Part shown: piece by piece, positions 44,527 to 55,870 of the stretch
Layout of the letters: every line of letters begins with the position of its first letter
Position numbering within the stretch: the stretch's first letter is position 1
Assembly (NCBI GenBank): GCA_949358305.1
Contig: OX442318.1
Location: forward strand, 13,064,517 to 13,128,516
Source of the DNA: Strigamia acuminata
Taxonomy: Eukaryota; Arthropoda; Chilopoda; Geophilomorpha; Linotaeniidae
Length of the DNA: 64,000 nucleotides
Direction: 5' to 3'
Translations under genes and position numbers: made by a program
The notes under the pieces: model-generated
The model's database searches: none
Told to the model about the DNA's origin: nothing
The model's input: the letters and a program-made list of their open reading frames with translations, nothing else

Positions 44527-44922
44527 TTATTTTCCCGAATAAGAAATTGTACATTCGACCAATTTCTTTACCACATCCTTGTTTAGAACGATTGTTCTGT
44601 CCACTGCGTGTTTGTGGACACGTGGGTGAGTGTTTAATTTGTATGAAATTAAACACGATCCGTTTTCAAGTTTTGGATTCGTTTTATCGGCAACTTGGCT
44701 AATCGCGCCGTTGTGTTTGTTTGATTTGTCTTTGTTTGTTGATTCAAAGTTGAATTTCGTCGGCAGATGGACCGCTAGACGGAGATCGATCGGTCGCAAC
44801 CATTCGACCAACAAAAACGATATGCGCCTCCATATTTCCAGTCGAAGATAAAAACCAAACGGCTTTCTCGAACTCCGTGAAACACAGAGCCACAAAGTAA
44901 ACAAATCCATTTTAAAACTCAA
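44527..44922 (-). other. 131-codon ORF upstream of the RING gene, uncertain
   Basis: Lies between the RING gene and the Gyp-2 insertion. The translation starts at ATG 44922 or 44910, has a hydrophobic start and no motif that I recognise. It shows no glycine-arginine or serine-histidine signature of FHA. There is no clear splice donor joining it to the RING gene. It may be 5' untranslated or upstream coding sequence, or chance. Confidence 0.25.
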
Positions 44923-44957
44923 AGTTTCTAATCAAATTTTTTTTATTTAACGTATGT

Positions 44958-45587
44958 TGTCGTGATTCGACTTTGTGGTTAAAGATAATAAATAATACAC
45001 TCGGGAATACAATATACTTCAAATACTGCTTTATTAAAACACGCTTACTAATACAAATATAAGTTAAGATGTTTCCTGTGGTGGTCCTCGGATTCGGCTG
45101 CGAATACGAGTTGCCGCTAAACAATGGCGGATCCAATTGTTTAGTCCTACGCGTGGTCTGTGTTTGTTGTCTAGGGTATTTCCACGTGTTATTATGAACA
45201 CGCGAGAATTCGCTTTCTCGTGCGAATTAAACGAATATCGTTCGGATATTTATTCTAGCGTAGTTTGGCTACGCTAAATAAATGTGGCTGTTGTACAGTT
45301 GAATGGTCAGCGGGCACCGGTCCTCGATCAATCCGTGAAACGGCCTGAAAGGTGAGGTAAATGGTGCTCTTGCTGAAATGTGGTAACTGTAGTATCGTTT
45401 CCGGTCAAGCGTTGGCGTTATATATTAACCGGAAATGACGTCATATGCAAATCATTGTGATTATGCAGGCTCGCAGAAACGAGAGACTAGCCAGTCTAGT
45501 CACCGTTCCTGGCGCACTCTAGTGTCAAGAATTAATAATGAGATAATTACCACTAATTATATCTTCTGGTGATGCCGAATCACCACA
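44958..45587 (-). repeat. 3' LTR of Gyp-2 (630 bp)
   Basis: Matches 54233-54862. The one difference seen lies in a TATA-like stretch (about 45421-45430, minus strand TAATATATAAC). Confidence 0.95.
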
Positions 45588-45813
45588 CGTCCCTCCCCGA
45601 GAATGAACTATCGGGACCCTCTAAATAACAATGGAAAAACATCATCTCAGAAAACAAATGCTTTTATTATAGTGAGGATGAGGCAATAAATAAAAATTAT
45701 TATACACTTTAAAATTTACTATATGTTTTTAAATAAGAGAATTGCTCGTAAAGACATGATTAACTTATGACTAGAAAGGATTTTCCTTTTTACAAGAGCT
45801 ATCGGAAGGTGTT
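45588..45813 (-). other. Gyp-2 3' untranslated part and polypurine tract
   Basis: Minus-strand CTCGGGGAGGGACG (45588-45601) abuts the 3' LTR and is the PPT. The rest is AT-rich without ORFs. Confidence 0.7.
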
Positions 45814-46990
45814 CTATTTCTTTAGATTGTCGGCGTAGCTCGTTTTATCCTCCGAACTTGGTTTGTCCAGGCGTTTCTTTGTCGCGGGTTTCTTACTCTG
45901 TGTGCTGCTGGAAGTGCTTGGCTTGTCCAGGCATTGTTTCTTCGCTGAGCAGCCTCCTTCGTCGTGCTCGTTGGAGAGACGTTTCTCGGCCTTCTGGCGT
46001 TTGCGACCAAAAAATCCTAAAAAATGCAATTGGTGCATTGCTCGCTGCGAGGTGATAAATCCGTGCCTCGGTCTCCAATCTGGGCGGTCGGGCCGGTCTT
46101 CGCGGATCTGTTGGAGCCAAGTCTTAATTTCCTCGGTCGAGTAACCGTCCGGCTGCAGATAATCGAAGACTTCGTCATGAGCGGTCCGCCTCACCTCCTC
46201 GTAATACGCCATATGGATTTCGTATTTTTCTTCCTTCGTTTCGGCGTCGCGCCATTGTTCGTACACTTCCCATCCCCGTTGGTCGTCTGGAAAGGCGGCT
46301 CGTATTAGTGGATTCGGGATTGGCGCCGGCGGATCCATATTTCTTGAAATTACCGCCCGCAAAGCTGCTTGGTATTGGCGCGGCATGTAGTGGATCAACG
46401 TTTGCTGGCTGGACCAGTAGCGGCTGATTGCACGAGATAATAAAAGGCGAATTTTCCATGGTTCAAAGTTGACCGATTCTTCGAGCGCTTGTCGGAACAG
46501 TATGGGGATGACTTCTCGCCATAAGCTGCCTGCGGAAACTCTTTTCGGGTCGATTTGTCCCCACGTAGTGCGATATCCGTCCTAAATATTAGAATATTAA
46601 TGAATATATTAGGATCGTTGATTAATTTGTCATATTTTTCTTTAGAGATTCTTTCGTCTAACACAAGATGGCGTCATGGTCGGCCATGTGCTTTTCGACC
46701 ACGTGTCTTGAAGTTACTTTTTCTTTCGGTATTTGATTAATTTTGACAATTTGTCACTTAAAGTTAAATTATTTCTTCGTTCGTGGTCAGTCCACGAACT
46801 TATTTCGTATTTTTGATTATCGATAATTGAATTTTTTCTATTTTTTACTTACGTCGGGTTGGACATCGGGTTCATTGGGTTCGTCCCAATTTCCCTCTTC
46901 GTTGTTTACGACTATTTGTAACAAATCCACTTGATCTTCATCGTCATCCTCGGAAGCGTTGTTTACGGCCCGTTCAATTTCTTTCTTCCA
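45814..46990 (-). CDS. Gyp-2 accessory ORF in the env position, probably spliced
   Basis: Main exon 45814-46581; upstream exon ending at 46853; 271-bp intron 46582-46852 with donor GTAAGT and acceptor TATTTAG. The evidence for splicing is that the downstream frame is closed by TAG exactly at the acceptor and opens from the next base. The upstream frame closes 9 bases inside the intron, and the phases agree (phase 0). The upstream exon is acidic (Asp/Glu-rich). The main exon is charged, with Trp- and Arg-rich blocks, and ends in a Ser/Lys-rich tail resembling a nuclear localisation signal. No membrane segment and no family recognised. The start is unresolved: the upstream frame has no ATG after a stop at 46991-46993, while the ATG at 47001 is one base out of phase across an A5 run. 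A further upstream exon is possible. Confidence 0.6.
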
Positions 46991-47220
46991 ATCATTTCTC
47001 ATTTTTCGGAAATTAATTTGATACTTTGATTTACGGCTGCCTCGAGGTGATCGTCGCTTAGTCGGAGATGACAGTGATAAGTGTGGGTCGGGTTAGAGGT
47101 TAACTATTAGTCTCATGTCGTCTTTGATTGGTTTGGCCAATTAAGACGCATTGTGGGACGTAACAGGTGTCCCCCCTGTGGTTGTTTTTATCGATTGTTT
47201 GAGACAATGGCTGGAGTCGC
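46991..47220 (-). other. Gyp-2 spacer between pol and accessory ORF, with PPT-like motif
   Basis: Holds minus-strand ACAGGGGGGACACC (about 47167-47180), a second G-run outside the normal PPT. No ORF. Confidence 0.45.
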
Positions 47221-50200
47221 TTATTGTTTTCCGACGAGTTTCCCGTCTTTTATGAACGGGTTTGGCTTGTGTCGACGCATACCGTATATTTTATCAGGTT
47301 TGAGGATTCTTGTAGTCTTATTTTTGTTTGATTGCTTTCCTTTTTTAGGAGATTCTTCGACTATTTCCTCCCTCTCCGAAATCTCATCCGGGGCGTCGGC
47401 CGCTTCGTGTAACTCATCTTGAACTAAATTGGTTGGGCCAGTTTGTTCATCTAAAAACATGTCGCGAATAATTAGATTTTGCGCTGGTTTCGTCTGATAT
47501 TCCGTCCAAGCCTCTTGAGGAAACTCAGGTAAGTATGGAGTTAATTCTCGGGCGTGGATCGATCTAAAATTAACGTTGTCTGCCAATCTTTTTAGCTTGA
47601 AAGCGTTTCCGCCGTGGGCTTCGAGTATGACGTACGGGCCGTCGTGTTTGTCTGCTAGGCCTGCGTGGATCCCCTTATCGGCGCTGGACTGAATATGTGT
47701 CTTTCCAGACGAGGTCATTGACTTTAAAATTGCAGAAGGGCCGATCCTTTCCAGCAATGCTAATACGATCTCTCATGTCGAATATGTGAGACATCATGTG
47801 TTGATAAGTGGCCGAAATTATTTGCTCCAATCTATCGACATAAATATGAGGCTTCTCGGGATCGATTTCCAGTATTTCCTCCGGTATTCGCGGGTCCCAG
47901 GGCACTCTGAGTTCCCGAGCGAAGTTTAGAAACGCGGGAGAAAATTTGCGGTTCCTCGAGATCGTCGTGCGGATGCTGAAGGCAATATATTCGTCCCAGC
48001 TGGAGTGAACATCGGTGAAAATTGCCAGCGCATATTTTATGTCGCGATTTAACCTTTCGACGGGATTGGCCCGTGGATTATAGGTTGATGTGTATGATGT
48101 CTCGATGTCGAATTTTTTACAGAAGTCTTTATACAAATTTGACGCAAACTGTGGTCCATTATCGGAAATTAGTTTCCGAGGGAATCCGAAATGAAGCGCC
48201 ACTTCGTACAAACATCGAATGATTTTCTGCTTAGTTGGTCTCTCCATTGGAAAGAGCTCGGGCCATCCGGTCGCGACATCCATGATTACTAAAATATATT
48301 TGTTTTTATTGGATGACGTGGGTTTTGGGCCCATTAAATCCACGCTCCAGCAGTCGAAGGGTGCGAAGGGGCCGAGTGAGATTCTTTCGTAATTCTTGGG
48401 CGTCCTAGGTTTGCACGCTTGGCATCTGGGGCAGTGGTGAATGAAACGAACAATATCTCGGGTCATTTTGGGCCAAAAATAGAGTTGGTTCGCACGGTAG
48501 ATTGTTCTGGCCACTCCAGAATGTCCGGCGAGTGGGTGTCCGTGGACCATCCACAGAAACCTTGTTAGCAGACTCCTGGGTATAACGACTTTCATCGAAG
48601 TACCTGTCTCCGTCAGATCATCGCGGAAATTCGGGTGGTGTTTTAGTAGAAGTCCATCCTCGATTAAGTACGTGGAGGCTTCTCTTTCGAATTCTTCGCG
48701 TTGGATTTCGTCGAAATTCTTGTCGGGAAATTTTTTATCTGTGATGAAGTCTCGGTAAGTTTTACAGAAGTCGTCTGTCATTTGGGCGGCTATTAATTCG
48801 TCCCTGGTGGGCGGCTTGCTGTTCGTCCCCTTGCTTACGTGGGCGACGAATGCTCGAACGTACTTGTCGGAGATTCGAGGTTCTATCGTTAGCTCGTAAT
48901 TTGGGTGAGCGTCCTTGACAGACTGGTACGCTCGGAGCCAATAATTGTAATAATTTTGGTCTCCTGACTCGAGTTTCTCCTTGGGTAATTCGTTTAGCTT
49001 CTTAAATTCCCATTTTCGAACGGGGTTCGGACAGTAGAAGAGGCGTGAGTCGTCCTCTCCGCAGTCGGTCTCGTCTTCGGGGTCTGAAGCTGGGGCTCGT
49101 GAGAGGGCGTCTGCCACGACGTTGAATTTTCCGGGTCGGTATTCAATGATTAAGTCACAAGCCATTAATTCTAGCTGCCAGCGAGCCATTCTTCCGGACG
49201 GTTCCTTCAACGCCATTAACCATTTTAGGGCTTCGTGGTCGGTTTGTACGTTGAACTTGGTAAATTCCAGGTATGGTCTGAATTTTCGGATTGCCCAGAC
49301 GACGGCTAGACATTCTAACTCTGTCGCATTATAATTCTTTTCGGCTGCTTGTAATTTCCGGCTGATGAACATCGTCGGGACCTCTAATTCTACTCCGTCG
49401 ATGTCATGCCTTTGAAGCAACGCAGCACCTAGGCCAATTCGACTGGCGTCGGTGTGAAGAGTGAATTCTCGATTAAGATCTGGTAGGGGAATCCGTTTTA
49501 CATCGATCAACATTTGTTTTATTTTGTTAAACGATGTTTCGCAGTGGTCAGTCCACTCGAAATCTTTATCATTGCGTAACAGATCTGTGATGGGCGCCGC
49601 GACGTCTGCCAAATTTGGGAGCATTCGATTGAAGAAATTCACCATGCCCATGAAACGTTGGACTCCTTTTACATCTTCCGGGGCGGGGAACTGGCTAATG
49701 GCCTGGGTCTTTTTCGGGTCGATGGATAGGCCACCTGTTCCGACTGTGTAACCCAGGAATGCCAATTCTTTGCGGCAAAATTTACTTTTCCCTGGATGGA
49801 TGTTTAGTCCGGCCTTTGTGAGTCGCTCCATGACGTCATTCACATGCATCAAGTGGTCTGTAAAGGTCTGAGAGACTATTACTATGTCGTCAAGATAAGC
49901 CCATGCGTATTTGTGTAAGGCATCGCCGAGAACTTTTTCTATTAATTTTTGAAAGGTGGCGGGTGCGTTTACTAACCCGAAGGGCATTACATTAAACATC
50001 AGTCGACCCTGTGGTGCCCAAAAAGCTGTTTTCTCCTTATCCTCTTCCCGCAATTCAACCTGCCAGTAACCCTTGGACAAGTCCATGGTCGTGACCCAGT
50101 TAAATGGGGCGAGTTCTCGTAAAATTGCTTCTATTGATGGCATTTGGATGGGGTCAATGACGGTTATGGCGTTTAAAGGTCTATAATCGATGCAGAGGCG

Positions 50201-51223
50201 CGGTTCGGAGCCTGGTCGCATGACGAGGACAATCCTCATTCCATACTCTCCGATGGCGTGCGACACGATCCCTTTTTCGAGCAACTCGTTGCACATTGTT
50301 CTTACGATGTGTCTCTTCTGGGGATTCATAGTCTTAAAAGGCACTCGTACCGGTTTGCCCGTAACCAATTCGATCTCGTGCATTACGTAACTTGTCTTCC
50401 CTGGATCCTTATTTAAGTTCTTCGAGTGTTTCTTGAGCATTTCCTCGAGGAGTTTCGTTTGTTCTTCTCCAAGATTGGCGTCTACAGCCAGATTATGTAT
50501 TAAATTCTCCTCTTGGAAGATAGTATTAAACGATTTAAAATTATAGTCTTGGATGAACTTTTTAATTTCGCCTCCTCCCCATTCCTCGTCGTCCTTAGCT
50601 TTGTCTAGGAGTTCCGAAGGTATTATGGGTAGTCGTGGGTCCTCGTGGTTGTCGATGTAATTCCATGAACGTGTGACTGGGTTGGGCTGGATGTTCATCC
50701 GTTCCATCAAATCCATTCCTATCAGCAGGATTGTGTCTCGGGTTGGTAACACGATGAAGAAATGCTTAATCGTGCCTCCTTCCCATACGAAATCGGTTGA
50801 TAACGTCCCCACTGCTCTAACTTCTCCCGCTGCCGTAAGAACTCGAATATTCTCGTTCATTCCCCGTAATTTTTTCTGTATTTTTTCTTCGAGTGATTCG
50901 AATAAGTCGGTGGAGATAAACGACTGATCCGCTCCCGAGTCGAGTAGTCCCATTAACACCTTTTTGCCGAAAGAGACCGGTATTTTAGCCAGTACGCTCT
51001 TCGCTTCTGTTGATAGGTTGCAACGAAGTATTCGCTTTTTAAGAGGATTGGCCCCTTGGTCAAGCGGTAAAGTCATGAAAGCGTTGGCTATGCCGTCTTC
51101 GTCTCTAATTTCGAATTTCCGTTTTTTGGTTGGAGTTGTGACTTCCTCGTTGGCAGCTTCCTCGAAAAATTCCAACAATTTTTTCATTTCTTTAATTTGT
51201 TTTTCCACTAGTGTAAGGTCCAT
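47221..51223 (-). CDS. pol: Gyp-2 Pol: protease, RT, RNase H, integrase (frame change near its end)
   Basis: The first 1182 codons run from ATG 51223 to 47675. Protease has LLDSGADQSFIS near residue 90. RT has YLDD near 440. RNase H has TDASRIGLG and the TDHEALKWLM stretch. Integrase has the H-H-C-C motif (HGHPLAGH...CPRCQAC) and catalytic residues in SVDLMGP, SDNGPQF and NPVERLNRD. The frame then breaks near 47690, and the C-terminal part (GLADKHDGPY and a Pro/Glu-rich tail) continues in another frame to 47221. The break falls in the same region as the premature pol stop of Gyp-1 copy 1. Pol lies in the -1 frame relative to the end of gag and is open upstream of its ATG across the gag stop, so expression by frameshift is likely. 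Confidence 0.92.
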
Positions 51224-51255
51224 CGTTTTCGAAGTTATCGCGAGCGGATGTGGAA

Positions 51256-54138
51256 TTATTTTTGTTCCGCCCGCGAGTTCCAGTTTTTTGACATACTGTC
51301 GAATTTGGCGGTGAGTTCCTTCATGACTTTTTCTTGCTCCTTAGCGAGCAATCTCACTAGCTCTTCTCTCTCTGCGGCCTTGTCGTCGGCTTTTTTCTTT
51401 GCCAATTTCGGGCAGGTCTGACGCCAGTGGCCGTCCTCGTTGCAGAAATTACAAGGGCTTTTCTTCTTTCCCTCCCGCACAAAAGGTTTTTTGGGGTAGT
51501 CTTTCTTCTCAGAAGTCGCCTCTGTTTTCGGGTTGTGATGCTCCGATTTTCTGGACTTCATCTGAGGTCGGTAGCTGGGTGCCAGTTCCTTCCCCATGTT
51601 TGCATGTACAACCTCGTTGATACCTTCGTCGACCTCATCGCTTTCCGAGAATTGCTCAGAATCTTCGCTTATTTCGTCTTCCGACTTTTCCTCGGCGGCG
51701 TTAGTTTGCGTGCGATAGGCCTTATTTGGAGGTGGTAACGGGTTGGAAGCTTGTTGGTTTTTCTTTGAGGGGAGTGGTTCTATACTTCCGTTTAGATAAT
51801 TTCGCGATTGGAGCAGCTTAGTGGAGTCTATGCTGCGTTCCTGTATGCGTTGCTGTCGAGCCACTCCTAGAGCTCGTTCTTCTTTTGTCAGATTTTCGTT
51901 ATACCGAGCATTTACTTCGGTGTGTTTTTTTCTCGACGAAAGCGAGGATGGCTTTGAAATTATCCCCTTTAGGAGCGTTCATTTCTCGTAGGACTTTGGT
52001 TGCGGTTTCGTTTAGTCCTTGTTCGAAGAGAGCTTTCTGAGCGTGTTGGTCAAATGGTTTGTCCATTTCACGGAACAGGCTGTCGGCTCGTTGTACGTAC
52101 TCCCTCAGAGTTTCCCCGGAAGCTTGCTTCATAGAGCTTACTCTTTTCTGGATTTCTTGGCTCGTCTCGCCATATTGATTGTGGAACTTTATGACGAAGT
52201 CTTCCCAGTTTCGGGGTTGGACATCAGCGTACCAGTTTCGGGCCCGGTTTATCAGCATTTCTGGTATTCCGCGTGCAACCATTTCGTCGGGTTCCGCTCC
52301 TAAACGATTAATCGTCAGGGCGACTTCGTCCAAAAACAAGTTGCCAGCGTTCCAGGATCCGTCGAACTTAATTAGTCTCAGGGTCGTCCACTTGATGTTG
52401 TTATCCTTGCGAGAATACAGCCATCGGTCCGCGGAGTAACGTTTCAACAATCCTTCGCTTCGATCGTCTTCCTCGGTCTCTTGGCCACGGCTCTGTTGAA
52501 GTTTTTGGTCCATGGCTTGAAGGAGTTCGTCTTTCATCGTCCGTAGTTGGTTGCTTAGCGAGTCAGTCTCACTAGGCAGCGGTGATGATCGTGGATTGTC
52601 GGAAGGGAGGCTTGGGTAATGCGTACCGTTGCCTGTCAGTCCGAATTGATTGTGTTGGAACGACGTTTGTCCTGATGATCCCGCGGCGTTCGGATTATTC
52701 GTGAGGTCTTGCGCTACCGTTGAGTTATCGGGGTTCGATTTTTCCGGAGCGGAGGTTCGGCTCAACTTTGTTCCGGGCGGTATCAGATCGTCCAGTCGGG
52801 TCCCCGTGAGGCCTTCGTTCGTTTTTTTTTGATAAAAACATAGGAGTCTCTTCCAGCATATGCTTCGGCGGCGTGCTTCTTTTCGAGGTGATTTTTAACT
52901 GCGTTAATCTCCTCGAGCGTCGGCATGGCCAGTTTATTTCGACCTGCTTCGTTGCGTATCTGGTTCTTCTGATTTATACATCTGATTAGTTCGGCGTTAG
53001 GGTCGCCTGGGTTGGTATTACTGGTTTGGCCAGTTTTCATTGCAAATGAGTTTTTTATTGCCCATGATTGCGCGCCCTGATTATTCCTCCTATCCTGTAT
53101 AAACGCCTCGTATAGTTCTCCTTTGACTTCGTCCGATTCGTTCAAGATGCTATCTAGTCCGTTGACTCGGATACTGCCGTGAGATGCTTGAGAGTCGATA
53201 CTTTCACTGTCTGACGTTGCTTCGCCGCCGGTCTCGGACTGCTGTCGATCCGCTCCGACCCGACGTCGTTTCTCCCCGCGTCTGGCCGTGTTTTCTGCCG
53301 ATCTTTTTTCAGTCCTCTGATTTACCAGGTCGATTACTCGGCTTAGTTCTGCGTAAGGATCCTTGTCCTGATCGATCTCGATGCCGTGTGCGCAGGCCAC
53401 TCGAGTTACTTCTATCGCTTTGGCTACCAGCTCCTTAGCTGTGTGAGACCGTTCTGGGGAGCTCTGTACGGAGTTTGGCTCCGAATGCTGGCTTAACCCG
53501 TTGCTTGGTGGCCGGATCTGGTAGTCCTTTGCCATTTCTCGTTCGATTATTCTTTGCTTCGCGAGCAATTCTCGAGCCAGCTCGCGCTCCATTGCCATTT
53601 GCTTTTCTTGGCTTTCACGGGCGGCCGCCATCTGCTTAGCTTGACGTTCTTGTGCCAAGCTCTGTTCCATGGCAGCTAATTTCTCGCGATGCTCTCTGGC
53701 TAAATCTTCCATCAATTCGTTTTTCTTCTTTTCCAACGCGGCTGTTCTCGCTTGGTCGGCTCGGGTAGCCTCGTTGATAATTGCGGCGCCTGTGCTTGCC
53801 GCTTTATTTAGAAGAGTCATTAGATCCATTTCACTGGGATCCTTTTCGACTGGTCTGGGGCTTTTCAATCCGAATCGAGGGTTTTCGAACGATTTATTTA
53901 GTCTGTTTTCTTCGTGAGAGCTTCCTGATCCTTCGAATTCGCCTCCCGTGAACGGAAGTTGTCTTGCAAGGGGAAGGCCTTCACTTGATGATTCCGTTGA
54001 AACTTCAGTCGAGTTAGTCTCGACTTCTGGTTCCACGTGGTTCGCTTCTTCCGCTTTTTGGCGTTCGATTTCTTCGGCTTCCTTTCTCTCCTTTTCGTCG
54101 TTACGCCTTTTTCTGTCTTCTGCGGTAGTTTTCGTCAT
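51256..54138 (-). CDS. gag: Gyp-2 Gag with a long coiled-coil N-terminal region (two frame changes)
   Basis: Starts at ATG 54138. The first 451 codons are highly charged and include about 80 residues of heptad-like Glu/Lys/Ala/Leu repeats (roughly residues 140-215), a probable coiled coil not usual at this length in gypsy Gag. The capsid domain (with WNAGNLFLDEVALTINRLG and NWYADVQPRNWEDFV) follows in another frame (51899-52765 and a little upstream). The CCHC knuckle (CNFCNEDGHWRQTC) follows in the first frame again (51256-51864). The two changes sit at an A9 run (52822-52830) and an A7 run (near 51930) and cancel each other. They may be real indels or homopolymer sequence errors. Gag ends TAA at 51256-51258 after AAAAA. 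Confidence 0.85.
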
Positions 54139-54212
54139 TTTCTTGCGATATAATGATCGGTCGAAAGATCCCGGTTATTATTTAAAGTTTTGTCGTAAGG
54201 TTAGCAAATTCT

Positions 54213-54230
54213 ATCCCGGACAGACCCCCA
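54213..54230 (-). other. Gyp-2 primer-binding site, tRNA-Pro-like
   Basis: Minus-strand TGGGGGTCTGTCCGGGAT starts two bases after the LTR. It matches the known proline-tRNA site (TGGGGGCTCGTCCGGGAT) except for three bases in the middle. Confidence 0.65.
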
Positions 54231-54232
54231 CG

Positions 54233-54862
54233 TGTCGTGATTCGACTTTGTGGTTAAAGATAATAAATAATACACTCGGGAATACAATATACTTCAAATA
54301 CTGCTTTATTAAAACACGCTTACTAATACAAATATAAGTTAAGATGTTTCCTGTGGTGGTCCTCGGATTCGGCTGCGAATACGAGTTGCCGCTAAACAAT
54401 GGCGGATCCAATTGTTTAGTCCTACGCGTGGTCTGTGTTTGTTGTCTAGGGTATTTCCACGTGTTATTATGAACACGCGAGAATTCGCTTTCTCGTGCGA
54501 ATTAAACGAATATCGTTCGGATATTTATTCTAGCGTAGTTTGGCTACGCTAAATAAATGTGGCTGTTGTACAGTTGAATGGTCAGCGGGCACCGGTCCTC
54601 GATCAATCCGTGAAACGGCCTGAAAGGTGAGGTAAATGGTGCTCTTGCTGAAATGTGGTAACTGTAGTATCGTTTCCGGTCAAGCGTTGGCGTTATACAT
54701 TAACCGGAAATGACGTCATATGCAAATCATTGTGATTATGCAGGCTCGCAGAAACGAGAGACTAGCCAGTCTAGTCACCGTTCCTGGCGCACTCTAGTGT
54801 CAAGAATTAATAATGAGATAATTACCACTAATTATATCTTCTGGTGATGCCGAATCACCACA
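54233..54862 (-). repeat. 5' LTR of Gyp-2 (630 bp)
   Basis: Equal in length to 44958-45587. The ATGT duplication follows, then 70 bases of host flank with the T-rich motif before L5. Confidence 0.95.
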
Positions 54863-54934
54863 ATGTTTACAATATAGTTCTTTTCTCACCAATTTCCTTT
54901 TTTGCGCCTCGAAATGTAATTTTTTTGGCGTTTT

Positions 54935-55643
54935 TCAGAAAATGCATTTCTTCACAACAGTGAGCGCGCCTACTTCCAGCTCCTCCTGAACCTCAATGTC
55001 GTCGCGAGGGTCGCGGAAGAACAATTTTCTCAGATTGTATTGCTGTGGTGGCGCGCCGATCAGCTGCAGCAGTTTGAGCCACCTGGAGTCGTGAGTGATC
55101 AAACGTTGGATCGATTTCATCATGTTCAAGTTCAAGCAGATACAGTCCGTTGGAAATTCATTGCTCAACTCAACTCTAAGTGTGGAGTCTTGCGTGCATA
55201 GTTTTTTTACGAATTCTTCGTTGGTTCCGTCGGCAACAAACTCAACGAGTGGCAGCCGAGCGATGTGCTTCGCCGCGTCGTCTTCAACAACAGTGTGAGA
55301 AATATTGAGCGTCAATAGCTTTGGCAAAGTCTGGCACATTCTTTTGCAGGTCTTGACTGTCAGTGTACATCCCACGGACAGTTCTAATATTGTCAGATTC
55401 TGTGCGAATACATATAATTAGTAGAATTAAAACAATTTTTTTTTCAATTTGTCTACTCACTTTCAACTTGTGGCCGCAAACTTGAAGCAAAAAATCCAAA
55501 TCTAAATTTGCACTCATAAATCCCAAACGGCAGTTGAAGTTGCTCTTCGTGTACAAACAGAGCGACGTCCCACGCGCCTGCTTCGCGAACACTTTTGTCC
55601 CAAAACTCCGAGTCATTCAACTTCTTCAGCATATCTTCACGAG
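54935..55643 (-). pseudogene. L5, truncated LRR family gene
   Basis: Exon 2 is 55461-55643, 8 bases short of the family length and therefore frameshifted. Exon 3 starts at 55399 with the common acceptor (CACAG then AATCTG) and has the ISHTVVEDDAAKHIARLPL repeat. It stops after the ELEVGAL block, where sequence similarity ends near 54950 in a T-rich tract. No exon 1 is seen. Confidence 0.7.
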
Positions 55644-55870
55644 CTAAACGTTGAATAAATGCAAAACTTTCTTTATAGTTCCTTTTGTTGAAAATAAATT
55701 TGATAAATATTGGATACTGCGTCAAAACTGTTTACTTTCAGACATGATTACACAAAAAAGGTTTGTTCTGGATCTACATACGACACTTATTAGACATGGC
55801 GTATATTCACGTTTTATTTTTGAATACAAACAATTTGAATTAATGCAGACACGCAGCCTCTGACAACTCG

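Larger units (their letters stand above)
44958..54862 (-). mobile_element. Gyp-2, Ty3/gypsy retrotransposon with a spliced accessory ORF
   Basis: LTRs 44958-45587 and 54233-54862 are both 630 bp with about one visible difference. Their ends are near-perfect inverted repeats (TGTCGTGATTCG / CGAATCACCACA). ATGT is duplicated at 44954-44957 and 54863-54866. Order on the minus strand: primer-binding site, gag, pol (protease, RT, RNase H, integrase), accessory ORF, PPT, LTR. Coding frames contain frame changes in gag and near the pol end. The family differs from Gyp-1 in LTR, primer and accessory protein. Confidence 0.95.

Noticed and set aside
52822-52830. Programmed frameshift at the A9 run in Gyp-2 Gag as a firm call
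   Set aside because: It would have to be reversed at a second run, which is not a known strategy; indels or sequence errors are simpler. Kept only as something to check.
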